From CAG-791 sp963657295 (GTDB taxonomy: Bacteria; Bacillota; Clostridia; Lachnospirales; Lachnospiraceae): a stretch of 14,588 nucleotides of DNA. Below, one piece after another: positions 1 to 7,363 of this stretch. Location: contig CAVKMX010000057.1 of the NCBI GenBank assembly GCA_963657295.1, positions 1-14,588 on the forward strand, given 5' to 3'. Position 1 is the stretch's first letter; each line of letters opens with the position of its first letter. A program made the translations under genes and the position numbers. The notes beneath the pieces were generated by a model. It was given only the letters and a program-made list of their open reading frames with translations, ran no database searches and had not been told where the DNA came from.

Positions 1-692
1 CCGTAATACTGGCTCTTGATCTCTTCTGCATAAGTAGGCGATACGGTGGTAATCGCATCTGCGTATACAATGCCCCCCTTGAGCAGATTCGCATCCTTAT
101 ATGCTTCCAGCTTGTCCGGTGTGAAATAATAGCCGGACAGGCCGGTGATATTCTCCACATCCTGCACGCCCCATTTTCCCTGGAACCGCAGATTGTGAAT
201 TGTCATCACGGTCTTCATGCCGTGGTAGAACTCATTCTCCTGAAACCGTTCCTTGAGGTAGACAGGAATCAGTCCGGTCTGCCAGTCATGACAGTGGATC
301 AGATCCGGCCGAAAGCCAATGGTCGGAAGGGCGGACAGCACTGCCTTGGAGAAGAAGGCATACCGCTTGATCTCGAACAGCGCGTCATCCGTATACACGG
401 TGCCGGTATTGAACAGCTCCTCATTGTCGATGAAATAATAGGTGACACCGTCCGCCTGTGCGCGGAGGATTCCCACATACAGGCTTCTCCAGTCGAAATC
501 CATGTAGAAGCTGGTGACGAACTCCATTCTGTCCTTCATCTCCTGTTTCATGCAGGAATATTTCGGCATAATCACACGGACGTCATAGAATTCCCTGTCC
601 AGTTCCTTCGGAAGTGACCCGACAACATCTGCAAGACCTCCGGTCTTGATAAACGGAACACCTTCCGAAGCAGCAAAAAGAATATTCTTCAT
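1..692 (-). CDS. glgA: Glycogen synthase GlgA, N-terminal part (cut by window edge)
   Basis: Bacterial glycogen synthase transfers glucose from ADP-glucose to the non-reducing end of an alpha-1,4-glucan in the cytoplasm. I translated this frame by hand; about 230 residues are visible and the reading frame runs off the left edge, against roughly 470-480 for the full family. The N-terminus reads MKNILFAASEGVPFIKTGGL, with the family KTGGL ADP-glucose-binding motif at residues 16-20, followed by ADVVGSLPKEL. Further family motifs are LIHCHDWQTGL, TIHNLRFQG and TTVSPTYAEEI, all in the GT5 N-terminal Rossmann domain. The start is ATG at 692 with a G-run ribosome binding site 7 nt upstream. It follows rlmD after only 43 nt and may have its own promoter overlapping the rlmD stop codon. 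Other glycogen genes would be expected further left, outside the window. Family assignment is very secure; the C-terminal domain cannot be judged. Confidence 0.95.
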   Translation of the reverse strand, partial: MKNILFAASEGVPFIKTGGLADVVGSLPKELDREFYDVRVIMPKYSCMKQEMKDRMEFVTSFYMDFDWRSLYVGILRAQADGVTYYFIDNEELFNTGTVYTDDALFEIKRYAFFSKAVLSALPTIGFRPDLIHCHDWQTGLIPVYLKERFQENEFYHGMKTVMTIHNLRFQGKWGVQDVENITGLSGYYFTPDKLEAYKDANLLKGGIVYADAITTVSPTYAEEIKSQYY

Positions 693-699
693 GAGATAA

Positions 700-705
700 C
701 CCCCC
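700..705 (-). promoter_or_regulatory. Ribosome binding site of glgA, a run of six G
   Basis: The minus strand reads ACAGGGGGG and then 7 nt before the glgA ATG at 692. The spacing is normal, but the site is a six-G homopolymer rather than the AAGGAGG or AGGAGG used by several other genes of the window. A run like this can pair with the CCUCC of 16S rRNA in more than one register. Confidence 0.55.
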
Positions 706-734
706 TGTCTGGATAAAAATCCGCCAACCAGCAC

Positions 735-763
735 ATTATACCCTACCCTCTGCAAAAGAAAAA
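735..763 (-). promoter_or_regulatory. Possible sigma-A promoter of glgA overlapping the rlmD stop
   Basis: A perfect TATAAT lies at 740-735 on the minus strand and contains the rlmD stop codon TAA (738-736). Seventeen nt upstream the hexamer is TTTTTC (763-758), a poor match to TTGACA, so the -10 carries the case. Transcription would begin near 728, giving a leader of about 36 nt with the glgA ribosome binding site. A small GGAT-TTTT-ATCC inverted repeat (711-722) lies in the leader. The promoter would uncouple glycogen synthesis from the upstream housekeeping operon. This is inferred from sequence only. Confidence 0.4.
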
Positions 764-2238
764 GCATCCGCCCCTCTGTTGGAAAAGAGGACAACCGTCT
801 CGGCATTTGCGGTTTTCGGAAACTGGTTAACACTGATTCCGCGCACCGGAAGGTAGCCCAGCTTCCGCATGATCGGCAGATCTCTGGCGAGACTCGTCGG
901 CTTGCAGGAAATGTACAGAATATGCGGTACCCCGTACTCCAGAATCTTGGGCAGCGCCTTTGGGTGCACCCCGTCACGCGGCGGATCCAGGATGATGAAA
1001 TCCGGCTGCTCCTCGATGCTGTCCAGCACCTTCAATACATCCCCTGCAAGGAATTCACAGTTGTGCACCTGATTGCGGACCGCATTCTCCCGTGCGGCGC
1101 GTACTGCCTCCTCTACAATTTCCACGCCGATCACCTTTTCCGCCACAGGTGCGACCAGCTCGGAGATGGTGCCTGTGCCGCAATACAGATCATAGATCAC
1201 GGGTTTTCTGCCGTCCGCCCCGTTTCCTTCCGCCGCCCTTTCTTCCTCCATGGCATCGGCAATCATTTTCCTCGCCGTTTCATACAACAGCTCTGCTCCG
1301 CTGCTGTTGGTCTGAAAAAAGGAAAACGGTGTCACCGTGAATCGGAGCCCCAGCAGCTCCTCCTCGAACTCACCCCTGCCGTAAAGCGTCTCTGTTCCCT
1401 GATCTGCCACAACATCCGCCGCAGAATCATTCTTTGTATGCAGAATTCCGGCGATGTGCCCCTCATAGTCCAGAGACAGGATGCGCTCCATCCATCCCTT
1501 CAGAAGCTTCTGTTCCTGTTCGAGACCTTCCCCGGCCTCCGCATCCATTGTCTGCTCCTGCGTACGCAGCAGCTCTGCCGTCTGTGTTGTCGTCACAAGA
1601 TCCGCAAGAATCTCTCCCGTCTTCATGCCTTTTCGGAGCAGGAGATGCCGCAGATACCCCTGCTGCCGCATCCTGTGATAAAAGGGTGCGCCGCTCTCTG
1701 CCCAATACTCTCTCGTTGCACGGATCAGGGTACGGAAGTCCTGATCGATGATCCGGCACTCGTCCGCATTCGTGACATCGTAAAACGATCCGCGCCGATG
1801 CATGCCCAGGGTCAGCGGTCCGTCCTTTGCCTCATCTCCGAAGGTCAGCTCCATCTTATTCCGATACTCTGTCGTCACGGGACTTTCCAGTATTCCCTCG
1901 TACCAGTCCTCCGACTTCGGATCCGCACTCCGGAACAGCTCCCTCAGCTGCCGCTCCTTCAGGGACAGCTCCTTCTCATCCGGAAGATTCAGATAAAGAC
2001 ACCCGCCGCAGATTCCGAACTGCGGACACGGCGGTGTGATCTCATCGGCAGCCGGCTCCAGAATCTCCAGAAGACAGCCCTCCGCACGGTGATCCCGGCG
2101 CCTGCTGATGCGCACGCGAACGCGCTGCCCCGGTATCGTGTTCTTCACCGTCACTTCGTATCCGTCTGCACGGAGCAAGCCCCTGTTCGGAAAACGCAGT
2201 TCTTCTATCGTTCCCTCAATGATGTCGCCTTTTTTCAT
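736..2238 (-). CDS. rlmD: 23S rRNA (uracil-5-)-methyltransferase, RlmD/RumA (TrmA) family
   Basis: This family makes 5-methyluridine in 23S rRNA from S-adenosylmethionine; Gram-positive members may modify U747, U1939 or both. The 500-residue protein starts MKKGDIIEGTIEEL with a TRAM-type RNA-binding domain (about 1-62). A 4Fe-4S cluster set is visible at C71, C77, C80 and C161. The methyltransferase domain carries PFSFFQTNS (304-312), the SAM-binding DLYCGTGT (350-357) and LDPPRDG (417-423). The catalytic nucleophile is C445 in ISCKPTSLARDL and the general base is E480 in NAETVVLF. It is longer than the usual 430-460 residues because of a Glu/Gln-rich insert (about 221-250) and a second one (about 329-344). 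The ribosome binding site is weak: AAGGA lies some 13 nt before the ATG. It follows the small membrane protein after 27 nt. Which uridine it modifies cannot be told from sequence. Confidence 0.93.
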   Translation of the reverse strand: MKKGDIIEGTIEELRFPNRGLLRADGYEVTVKNTIPGQRVRVRISRRRDHRAEGCLLEILEPAADEITPPCPQFGICGGCLYLNLPDEKELSLKERQLRELFRSADPKSEDWYEGILESPVTTEYRNKMELTFGDEAKDGPLTLGMHRRGSFYDVTNADECRIIDQDFRTLIRATREYWAESGAPFYHRMRQQGYLRHLLLRKGMKTGEILADLVTTTQTAELLRTQEQTMDAEAGEGLEQEQKLLKGWMERILSLDYEGHIAGILHTKNDSAADVVADQGTETLYGRGEFEEELLGLRFTVTPFSFFQTNSSGAELLYETARKMIADAMEEERAAEGNGADGRKPVIYDLYCGTGTISELVAPVAEKVIGVEIVEEAVRAARENAVRNQVHNCEFLAGDVLKVLDSIEEQPDFIILDPPRDGVHPKALPKILEYGVPHILYISCKPTSLARDLPIMRKLGYLPVRGISVNQFPKTANAETVVLFSNRGADAFSFAEGRV

Positions 2239-2265
2239 GCACCAATTCGATTCCTTTTCCGATTG

Positions 2266-2607
2266 TCAGATCGTCTCTTCAAATTCATCTGCAATATCCG
2301 GATCCTCGCAGCACAACTCTTCTCCGTCCTCGCCGTCCTCTCCCTTTCGCAGGGATGCACGCTCCTTCAGACGCGGCTGCAGAATACGGACCAGTGCGTA
2401 CACAATGCCGCACACGGCAGCAGCAACCGCGATAACCGCCAATATGGTGCAGATCAGTCTTTTCAGATCCTCTCCTTCGCCTTCCTTCTCCGTCCTCGCA
2501 TTGTGAAGGCTCTCTGCAAGTGAGAGAATTGCAGCAGAACTCACTGCGGAATTCACCGCGCTGCAAATGTCCTTGATGTTCATCCCCTTCATAAACCAAT
2601 CCTTCAT
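2266..2607 (-). CDS. Unrecognised small single-pass membrane protein
   Basis: I do not recognise this 113-residue protein. It begins MKDWFMKGMNIKDICSAV. Residues 10-35 (IKDICSAVNSAVSSAAILSL and onward) could form an amphipathic or weakly hydrophobic helix, followed by a charged stretch (39-50). One clear membrane helix lies at about 51-73, rich in Ile, Ala and Val. It is followed by a basic segment (RILQPRLKERASLRK, about 74-88) and a strongly acidic tail (90-112) with a CC pair at 99-100. By the positive-inside rule the tail is probably cytoplasmic and the N-terminus outside. The frame is open further upstream to 2655, but a strong AAAGGAGG 8 nt before the ATG at 2607 fixes the shorter start. 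It lies between pcrA (75-nt gap with a hairpin) and rlmD (27-nt gap), so it is probably cotranscribed with them. No function can be given; it is likely real because of the ribosome binding site and coherent topology. Confidence 0.72.
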   Translation of the reverse strand: MKDWFMKGMNIKDICSAVNSAVSSAAILSLAESLHNARTEKEGEGEDLKRLICTILAVIAVAAAVCGIVYALVRILQPRLKERASLRKGEDGEDGEELCCEDPDIADEFEETI

Positions 2608-2615
2608 GTTCCCTG

Positions 2616-2623
2616 CCTCCTTT
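2616..2623 (-). promoter_or_regulatory. Ribosome binding site that sets the start of the small membrane protein
   Basis: The minus strand reads AAAGGAGG, 8 nt before the ATG at 2607. This is the strongest such site near the gene. It lies inside the upstream extension of the same frame, so it argues against a start at 2655. Confidence 0.8.
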
Positions 2624-2647
2624 GATTTCGCATGTGTCATATCTTCT

Positions 2648-2665
2648 GCCTGCATTGCCGCAGGC
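2648..2665 (-). other. Hairpin in the pcrA to membrane-protein gap
   Basis: The minus strand reads GCCTGC-GGCAAT-GCAGGC, a perfect 6-bp stem with a 6-nt loop, 17 nt after the pcrA stop codon. No T-run follows (the next bases are AGAAGATATG), so it is not a canonical intrinsic terminator. It could be a pause, RNA processing or mRNA stability element, or chance. Confidence 0.5.
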
Positions 2666-2682
2666 CGTGACTCCCTGTCATT

Positions 2683-5085
2683 TTACCGCATTGTTCCGCT
2701 GTCGCATCTCTTCAATTTGGCAAAGGCCGCATACATGGTCCGAACCTCTCCGCTGTCAAAGGCCACGCTGACTTTATAATCCTTCGGTGTCTGCTCCAGG
2801 GACCGGACAATTCCCCTGCCGTATTTGATGTGCTCCACACAGTCTCCCACCTGATAATCCGGCCGGGTGCCTGCGGGCTGTCCCTTTCGGAGACTGTCCA
2901 GCCCTGCCACTCCGGAGAGAAAGGGCCTTTTATCCTGCGTCGTGTGCGGCTTCACATAGGTCGCGCGCGGCCTTCGGTCCGTACCTCCGACCGGCACTGC
3001 GCCGCGCCCCCGGTCTGCTCCGACACCTGTCCAGGGTTTCCCAAAGCCAGGGTTCATCCCGTCCGGCCGTGACCGGTCTCCGACACGGTACCGGCTCTGT
3101 GCGCCGAATTCCTCTGCCTCCCGATAATCCGCTGCCCGCGGGCTTTCATCCATGAGTGCCTCCGGAATCTCCATGACAAAACGGCTCACCGGATGGAACT
3201 CCATTTCCCCGCGCAGCATACGGCCTCTGGCACTGGTAAGGGTCAATTCCTCTTTGGCTCTTGTAATTCCCACGTAGGCAAGGCGCCTTTCCTCCTCCAT
3301 CGCCTCCGGATCCTCTGAATGGATGCTCTGGCTGCTCGGGAAGAGGCCGTCCTCAAGCCCCGTCAGATACACCTGCGGGAATTCCAGACCCTTTGCGGCA
3401 TGAAGCGTCATCAGCAGCACCCGGTCATCCTTCTCCCCCACCTGATCGATGTCCGCAACCAGCGATATTTCCTCCAGGAAGCCGGAAAGCGACGGCCCGT
3501 CGGAATCAGCAAGGCTTTCTTCCCTCTCATAAGCAGCGGCCTTGCTGATCAGCTCATCCACATTGGAAATCCGTTCCTGTGCCGTCTCCTCCTCATATTC
3601 CGTCAGATAGTCCTCGTACGATGTCTGCTCCACGATTTCCTTTATGAGCTCCGCCACCGTATGCTCCTGTGCAAAGGTGCGCAGCTCCTCAATCTGTTCG
3701 ACGAAAGGAGCCAGCTTCGCCCGTGCCCTGGCCAGCTCGGGAAACTCTCCGGCGTGCTCCAGCACACTGTAAAAGCTCATTTCCTTATCGTGTGCGATGG
3801 CCATCGCCCTCTCGATGGTGGTTTTGCCGATGCCGCGCTTCGGAACATTGATGACCCTCTGTGTACCGATATCGTCCCGGCCGTTGTCCACCGTCCGCAG
3901 GTACCCCAGAATATCACGGATTTCCATGCGGTCGTAGAAATTATGCCCGCCGACAATGTTGTAGGGAATGGATTCGAGCACGAACCGCTCCTCCAGCAGG
4001 CGGGACTGCGCGTTGGTACGGTACAGAACCGCAAAGTCCTTATAGGACAGCCGGTGATTCTGCCGCATCCGCCGCTCGATATCCCCGGCGATGTAGGAGG
4101 CCTCGTCCCGTCCTCCCGCAAATTCACGAAAATGAATCCGGCTCCCCTCTCCCCGGCTGGTCCACAGCCTCTTTTCCTTGCGCCGGGAATTGTGCGCAAT
4201 CACCGCATTCGCGGCATCCAGAATATTCTGTGTGGAACGATAATTCTGCTCCAGACGAACCACAAACGCATCCGGGTACACATTTTCAAAATCCAGGATG
4301 TTCCGAATATCTGCGCCCCGGAATTTATAAATGGACTGGTCATCGTCGCCGACAACGCAAAGATTTCTCGAGCGGGCAGCCAGCAGCCTCACGATTTCAA
4401 ACTGTGCCCTGTTGGTATCCTGGTACTCATCCACATGAATGTAGCGGAATCTCTCCTGGTAGGCCCTGCGGATGTCCTCCCGCGTCTGCAGCAGCTCCGC
4501 CGTCTTCATCAGCAGATCATCAAAGTCCAGCGCATTGACGGCCCGCAGCTCCCTTTCATACTCGATATAGATTTCTCCGATCCGCTGCTCGCGGTAATTG
4601 CCGCTGTGCTGTTCGCAGAACCTGTGTGCCGTCTGCAATTCATTTTTGGCCTGCGAGATCACAGCCAGAACCGAGCGTTCCGGCAGTTCCTTGGTATCCA
4701 CCTGCATGCGCCGGCAAATCTGACGGATCAGGGTCTTCTGATCGCTCCCGTCATAAATGGTGAAGTGCGGGTCCAGCCCGATTGCCTCGCTGTGCCTGCG
4801 GAGAATTCTCACGCACATGGAGTGGAAGGTGGAAATCCAGACGCTCTCTGCGCCAAAGCCGATGAGCTTGTCCACGCGCTCCCGCATTTCCCCTGCCGCC
4901 TTATTGGTGAAGGTGATGGCAAGGATATTCCACGGATTGACCCCGCATTCCTCCATGAGGTATGCAATGCGGTGCGTCACAACCCGCGTTTTGCCGCTGC
5001 CGGCGCCGGCCAGGATCAGAACCGGTCCCTCTGTGTGAAAGCAAGCCTCCCGCTGCTCCTGATTCAAGCTGTCATAAATACTCAT
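2683..5085 (-). CDS. pcrA: ATP-dependent 3'-5' DNA helicase PcrA (UvrD family)
   Basis: PcrA is the superfamily 1A helicase of Gram-positive bacteria. It acts in nucleotide excision repair, plasmid replication, removal of recombinase filaments and transcription-linked repair. The 800-residue protein has every helicase motif in order: Q motif LNQEQREA (7-14), Walker A GAGSGKT (27-33), motif Ia TFTNKAA (58-64), motif II DEYQD (219-223), motif III GDDDQSIYKFRGA (246-258), motif IV LEQNYRS (278-284), motif V MTLHAAKGLEFP (559-570) and motif VI RRLAYVGITRAKEEL (600-614). A Gly/Arg-rich linker (about 650-735) leads to a C-terminal Tudor-like domain, DYQVGDCVEHIKYGRGIV (about 739-756) to KLK (near 790), known in the family to contact RNA polymerase. 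Length is slightly above the usual 720-770 because of the linker. The ATG at 5085 overlaps the recN stop as ATGA, implying translational coupling to another repair gene. Confidence 0.96.
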   Translation of the reverse strand: MSIYDSLNQEQREACFHTEGPVLILAGAGSGKTRVVTHRIAYLMEECGVNPWNILAITFTNKAAGEMRERVDKLIGFGAESVWISTFHSMCVRILRRHSEAIGLDPHFTIYDGSDQKTLIRQICRRMQVDTKELPERSVLAVISQAKNELQTAHRFCEQHSGNYREQRIGEIYIEYERELRAVNALDFDDLLMKTAELLQTREDIRRAYQERFRYIHVDEYQDTNRAQFEIVRLLAARSRNLCVVGDDDQSIYKFRGADIRNILDFENVYPDAFVVRLEQNYRSTQNILDAANAVIAHNSRRKEKRLWTSRGEGSRIHFREFAGGRDEASYIAGDIERRMRQNHRLSYKDFAVLYRTNAQSRLLEERFVLESIPYNIVGGHNFYDRMEIRDILGYLRTVDNGRDDIGTQRVINVPKRGIGKTTIERAMAIAHDKEMSFYSVLEHAGEFPELARARAKLAPFVEQIEELRTFAQEHTVAELIKEIVEQTSYEDYLTEYEEETAQERISNVDELISKAAAYEREESLADSDGPSLSGFLEEISLVADIDQVGEKDDRVLLMTLHAAKGLEFPQVYLTGLEDGLFPSSQSIHSEDPEAMEEERRLAYVGITRAKEELTLTSARGRMLRGEMEFHPVSRFVMEIPEALMDESPRAADYREAEEFGAQSRYRVGDRSRPDGMNPGFGKPWTGVGADRGRGAVPVGGTDRRPRATYVKPHTTQDKRPFLSGVAGLDSLRKGQPAGTRPDYQVGDCVEHIKYGRGIVRSLEQTPKDYKVSVAFDSGEVRTMYAAFAKLKRCDSGTMR

Positions 5086-6797
5086 TCCGTCTTCTCCGGT
5101 TCATCGGCCCTCCGTCGGGTCTCCCGCGCCATGGCCTTCATTTCCCTGGCGCTTTCCAGTGTGGTTCTGGTAATGCGGGCTCCGCCCATCATTCGCCCCA
5201 GCTCCTCATTGCTCTCCTCTTCCGTCAGCGGACGGATGTGCGTCATCGTCCTGCCGTTCTCCGCCTCCTTGGCAATGAGAAAGTGCCTCTCCTCCATTGC
5301 CGCGATCTGCGGCAGATGCGTGATGCAGAGAATCTGATGATCTTTGGCAAGACGGCCGAGCTTCTGAGCCACCTTCCAGGCCGTCTGTCCGCTGATGCCG
5401 CTGTCAATTTCATCGAAAATCAGGGTATGAATGTCATCCTTGCCGGCGAACACGGTTTTCAGTGCCAGCATAATCCTGGAAAGCTCACCGCCGGACGCAA
5501 TGGTGTCCAACGGGCGTACCGGTTCTCCGGGATTCATGGAGATATAAAAGGTCACATCATCCCATCCGCTTGCCGAGAGCTTCTCCTCCGCGCTGTTCAT
5601 CTCCACGCGGAAATCGACCTGCTGGAAATTCAGCTCCAGGAGCTCGTGCGTCATCCTTTCCCGGAATTCCTCCGCTGCAGCCCGCCTCCGCTCAGTCAGC
5701 TGCCGGCAGAGCGCAGACAGCTCCTCTCCGCACGCAGCCAGCTCACCCTGTCTGCGCAGACAGATGCTCTCGTAATCCTCCAGCTCGCCGATGCGCTGCT
5801 GCCGCGCGGCGAGAGCGCCGGCAATTGCCTCCAGCTGCCGGGACGGACCGCCGTATTTGTCCTTCAGGCGATTGAGAAGATCCAGTCGCTCCTCCAGCTG
5901 CGCGAGCTCCGCCGGATCATACACCAGAGAGTCCTCGTAGTCCGAAAGGCTCCTGAGTGCGTCGGAGAAGAGGCTGTCCAGCTCCGCCAGCTGATCCATC
6001 ATCCCATCCAGCGATTTATCGATTCCCTGCACCCTTCCAAGACAGCGCTGCGCTCTTCCCAGCTGCTCCGCCGCGCCTTCCTCGCCCTGCAGGAGCTCCC
6101 GTGCCTGCTGTACTGCCTCGTCCAGCTTCTGGAAGCCGGCTAACCTGCGGCAGCGCTCCTCCAGCTCCTCATCCTCTCCGGGCTTTATCGCTGCGCTCTC
6201 TATTTCATTGACCTCATACCGCAGCAGATCCAGCTCCCGTGCTCTTGCGGCAGGATCCTTCTCCTGACTCTCGCAAAGTCTCCGGATGTCCCCGTATTGA
6301 CGATAGACACTCTGCAGGTGCCTGCGGATCCGGGCCGCTTCGTCTCCTGCATACTCATCAATGACCTCCAGCTGGGCCGCATGACGCAGCAGCCTTTGGT
6401 TCTCTCTCTGACCGTACACATCCATCAGCAATTCCGACAGTTCGCGCAGCTGATGGGTTGTCACCGTCTCTCCTCCGATGATGCACTGGCTTCTTGTCGG
6501 AAAGAGTCTTCGCTTTACCAGGATGGTTCCGTCCTCCTCCGGCGCAATGCCCAGCTCCCGGAGCTTCTCCCTTTGTCTGTCCTGATCCACGGTGAACAGC
6601 AGCTCCACCAAAGCGCTGTCTGCGCCGTTTCGGATCAGCCCCTTTTCCGCCTTCGCTCCCAGTGCCAGATTCACGCATCCCAAAAGGATCGACTTGCCGG
6701 CTCCGGTTTCTCCGGTCAGCACGTTAAGGCCGTCTGCAAAGGAAATCTCTTCCTCCTCGATCAGAGCCAGATTCTTCACATGCAGTGCTGTCAGCAT
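5082..6797 (-). CDS. recN: DNA repair protein RecN (SMC-like ATPase)
   Basis: RecN is an SMC-like ATPase recruited early to DNA double-strand breaks, where it helps tether ends before RecA-dependent repair. With the ATG at 6797 it has 571 residues, normal for the family, and begins MLTALHVKNLALIEE as RecN proteins do. Visible are Walker A GETGAGKS (29-36), the coiled-coil arms with a central break (about 150-390), the ABC signature ASGGELSR (434-441), Walker B LIFDEIDSG (459-467, D462/E463) and the H-loop ITHLPQIAA (492-500, H494). The frame is open to a GTG at 6830, but AGGAGG 5 nt before the ATG and the family N-terminus support the shorter start. It lies 44 nt after argR, as in Bacillus ahrC-recN, and its stop overlaps the pcrA start. 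No LexA or SOS operator was seen in the short upstream gap, so it may rely on readthrough from upstream. Confidence 0.96.
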   Translation of the reverse strand: MLTALHVKNLALIEEEEISFADGLNVLTGETGAGKSILLGCVNLALGAKAEKGLIRNGADSALVELLFTVDQDRQREKLRELGIAPEEDGTILVKRRLFPTRSQCIIGGETVTTHQLRELSELLMDVYGQRENQRLLRHAAQLEVIDEYAGDEAARIRRHLQSVYRQYGDIRRLCESQEKDPAARARELDLLRYEVNEIESAAIKPGEDEELEERCRRLAGFQKLDEAVQQARELLQGEEGAAEQLGRAQRCLGRVQGIDKSLDGMMDQLAELDSLFSDALRSLSDYEDSLVYDPAELAQLEERLDLLNRLKDKYGGPSRQLEAIAGALAARQQRIGELEDYESICLRRQGELAACGEELSALCRQLTERRRAAAEEFRERMTHELLELNFQQVDFRVEMNSAEEKLSASGWDDVTFYISMNPGEPVRPLDTIASGGELSRIMLALKTVFAGKDDIHTLIFDEIDSGISGQTAWKVAQKLGRLAKDHQILCITHLPQIAAMEERHFLIAKEAENGRTMTHIRPLTEEESNEELGRMMGGARITRTTLESAREMKAMARETRRRADEPEKTE

Positions 6798-6802
6798 ACA
6801 CG

Positions 6803-6808
6803 CCTCCT
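6803..6808 (-). promoter_or_regulatory. Ribosome binding site that sets the recN start
   Basis: AGGAGG on the minus strand lies 5 nt before the ATG at 6797. The alternative GTG at 6830 has only a short AGGA next to it. With the family N-terminal sequence beginning at this ATG, the shorter start is preferred. Confidence 0.75.
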
Positions 6809-6841
6809 GCTCTCTCTTCTCCGAATGCACTCCTGTTCCGT

Positions 6842-7297
6842 TCAGCGGACCATCTCACGCAGCTTTTCCATGAGATTCCTTGTCTCCTCTGCAGAGCGGA
6901 CCGCCACCATGATGGTGTCATCCCCCGCGATGCAGCCGACGACCTCCGGATAATTCAGATGATCCAACGCGGCCGCAACCGCCATTGCCATACCGGAGAC
7001 CGTTTTGATCACCAGGATATTCTGTGCCTGATCCAGGGACACCATTCCGTCCTTCATCACTCTGCGATAGCGTCCCACCAGCAGAGAATTGTCGTCAGCC
7101 GGTGCGACATACCGGAGGCCGCCTCCCGCAGTTCTTTCCTTCTGCAGCTGCATTTCCCGGATATCTCGGGACACGGTGGCCTGGGTCACATCGAACCCCT
7201 CGCTGCGCAGGATTTTCACAAGATCCTCCTGCGTACCGACCTCCCTCTCCTTAATGATTTCCAGAATGCGCACCAGCCTGTTCTTCTTTTCTGCCAT
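6842..7297 (-). CDS. argR: Arginine repressor ArgR/AhrC
   Basis: ArgR is an L-arginine-sensing hexameric DNA-binding regulator of arginine synthesis and catabolism genes. The 151-residue protein matches the family length. The N-terminal winged helix (about 3-66) carries TQEDLVKIL (22-30) and the recognition segment VTQATVSRDIREMQ (37-50). The C-terminal domain (about 78-151) has the arginine-binding and oligomerisation motif GCIAGDDTIMVAVRS (121-135), with D126 and D127 in the usual place. The frame extends to 7339, but MAEKKNRLVRILEII is the typical start and is preceded by GAGGG and AAAGGA. It lies between nadK and recN, a location conserved in Bacillota. Arginine genes are absent here, so its targets are elsewhere. 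I found no clear ARG box in the gaps of this window, so autoregulation is not shown. Confidence 0.96.
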   Translation of the reverse strand: MAEKKNRLVRILEIIKEREVGTQEDLVKILRSEGFDVTQATVSRDIREMQLQKERTAGGGLRYVAPADDNSLLVGRYRRVMKDGMVSLDQAQNILVIKTVSGMAMAVAAALDHLNYPEVVGCIAGDDTIMVAVRSAEETRNLMEKLREMVR

Positions 7298-7363
7298 GAA
7301 GTCCTTTCCCTCTGTTGATGTCCAGCAAACAGCCGGCACGGGGAACGTTTCCTCCGGGTCCCC

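Noticed and set aside
195..617. 140-codon open frame on the plus strand at the left edge
   Set aside because: It lies opposite the glgA N-terminal domain, whose KTGGL and HCHDWQTG motifs show which strand is coding.
736..800. CCTCT/AGAGG inverted repeat in the 3' end of rlmD as a terminator
   Set aside because: The 5-bp stem lies within coding sequence, has an 8-nt loop and is followed by GGCGGATGC before any T-rich stretch.
922..2523. Open frame of 533 codons on the plus strand opposite rlmD and the small membrane protein
   Set aside because: Same reasons: it mirrors a clear methyltransferase gene, spans two minus-strand genes and shows no family features.
3319..5337. Open frame of 672 codons on the plus strand opposite pcrA and the recN 3' end
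   Set aside because: It is antisense to two genes with complete family motifs, crosses their boundary, has no recognisable domain and is His/Pro/Leu-rich as expected for the mirror of a G+C-rich gene.
7298..7363. GGGGA/TCCCC inverted repeat in the argR to nadK gap as a terminator
   Set aside because: The stem is only 5 bp with a loop of about 14 nt and no T-run follows.
6798..7363. ARG box for ArgR autoregulation
   Set aside because: I looked for the AT-rich TGAAT-type palindrome in the gaps around argR and recN and found none that matches.
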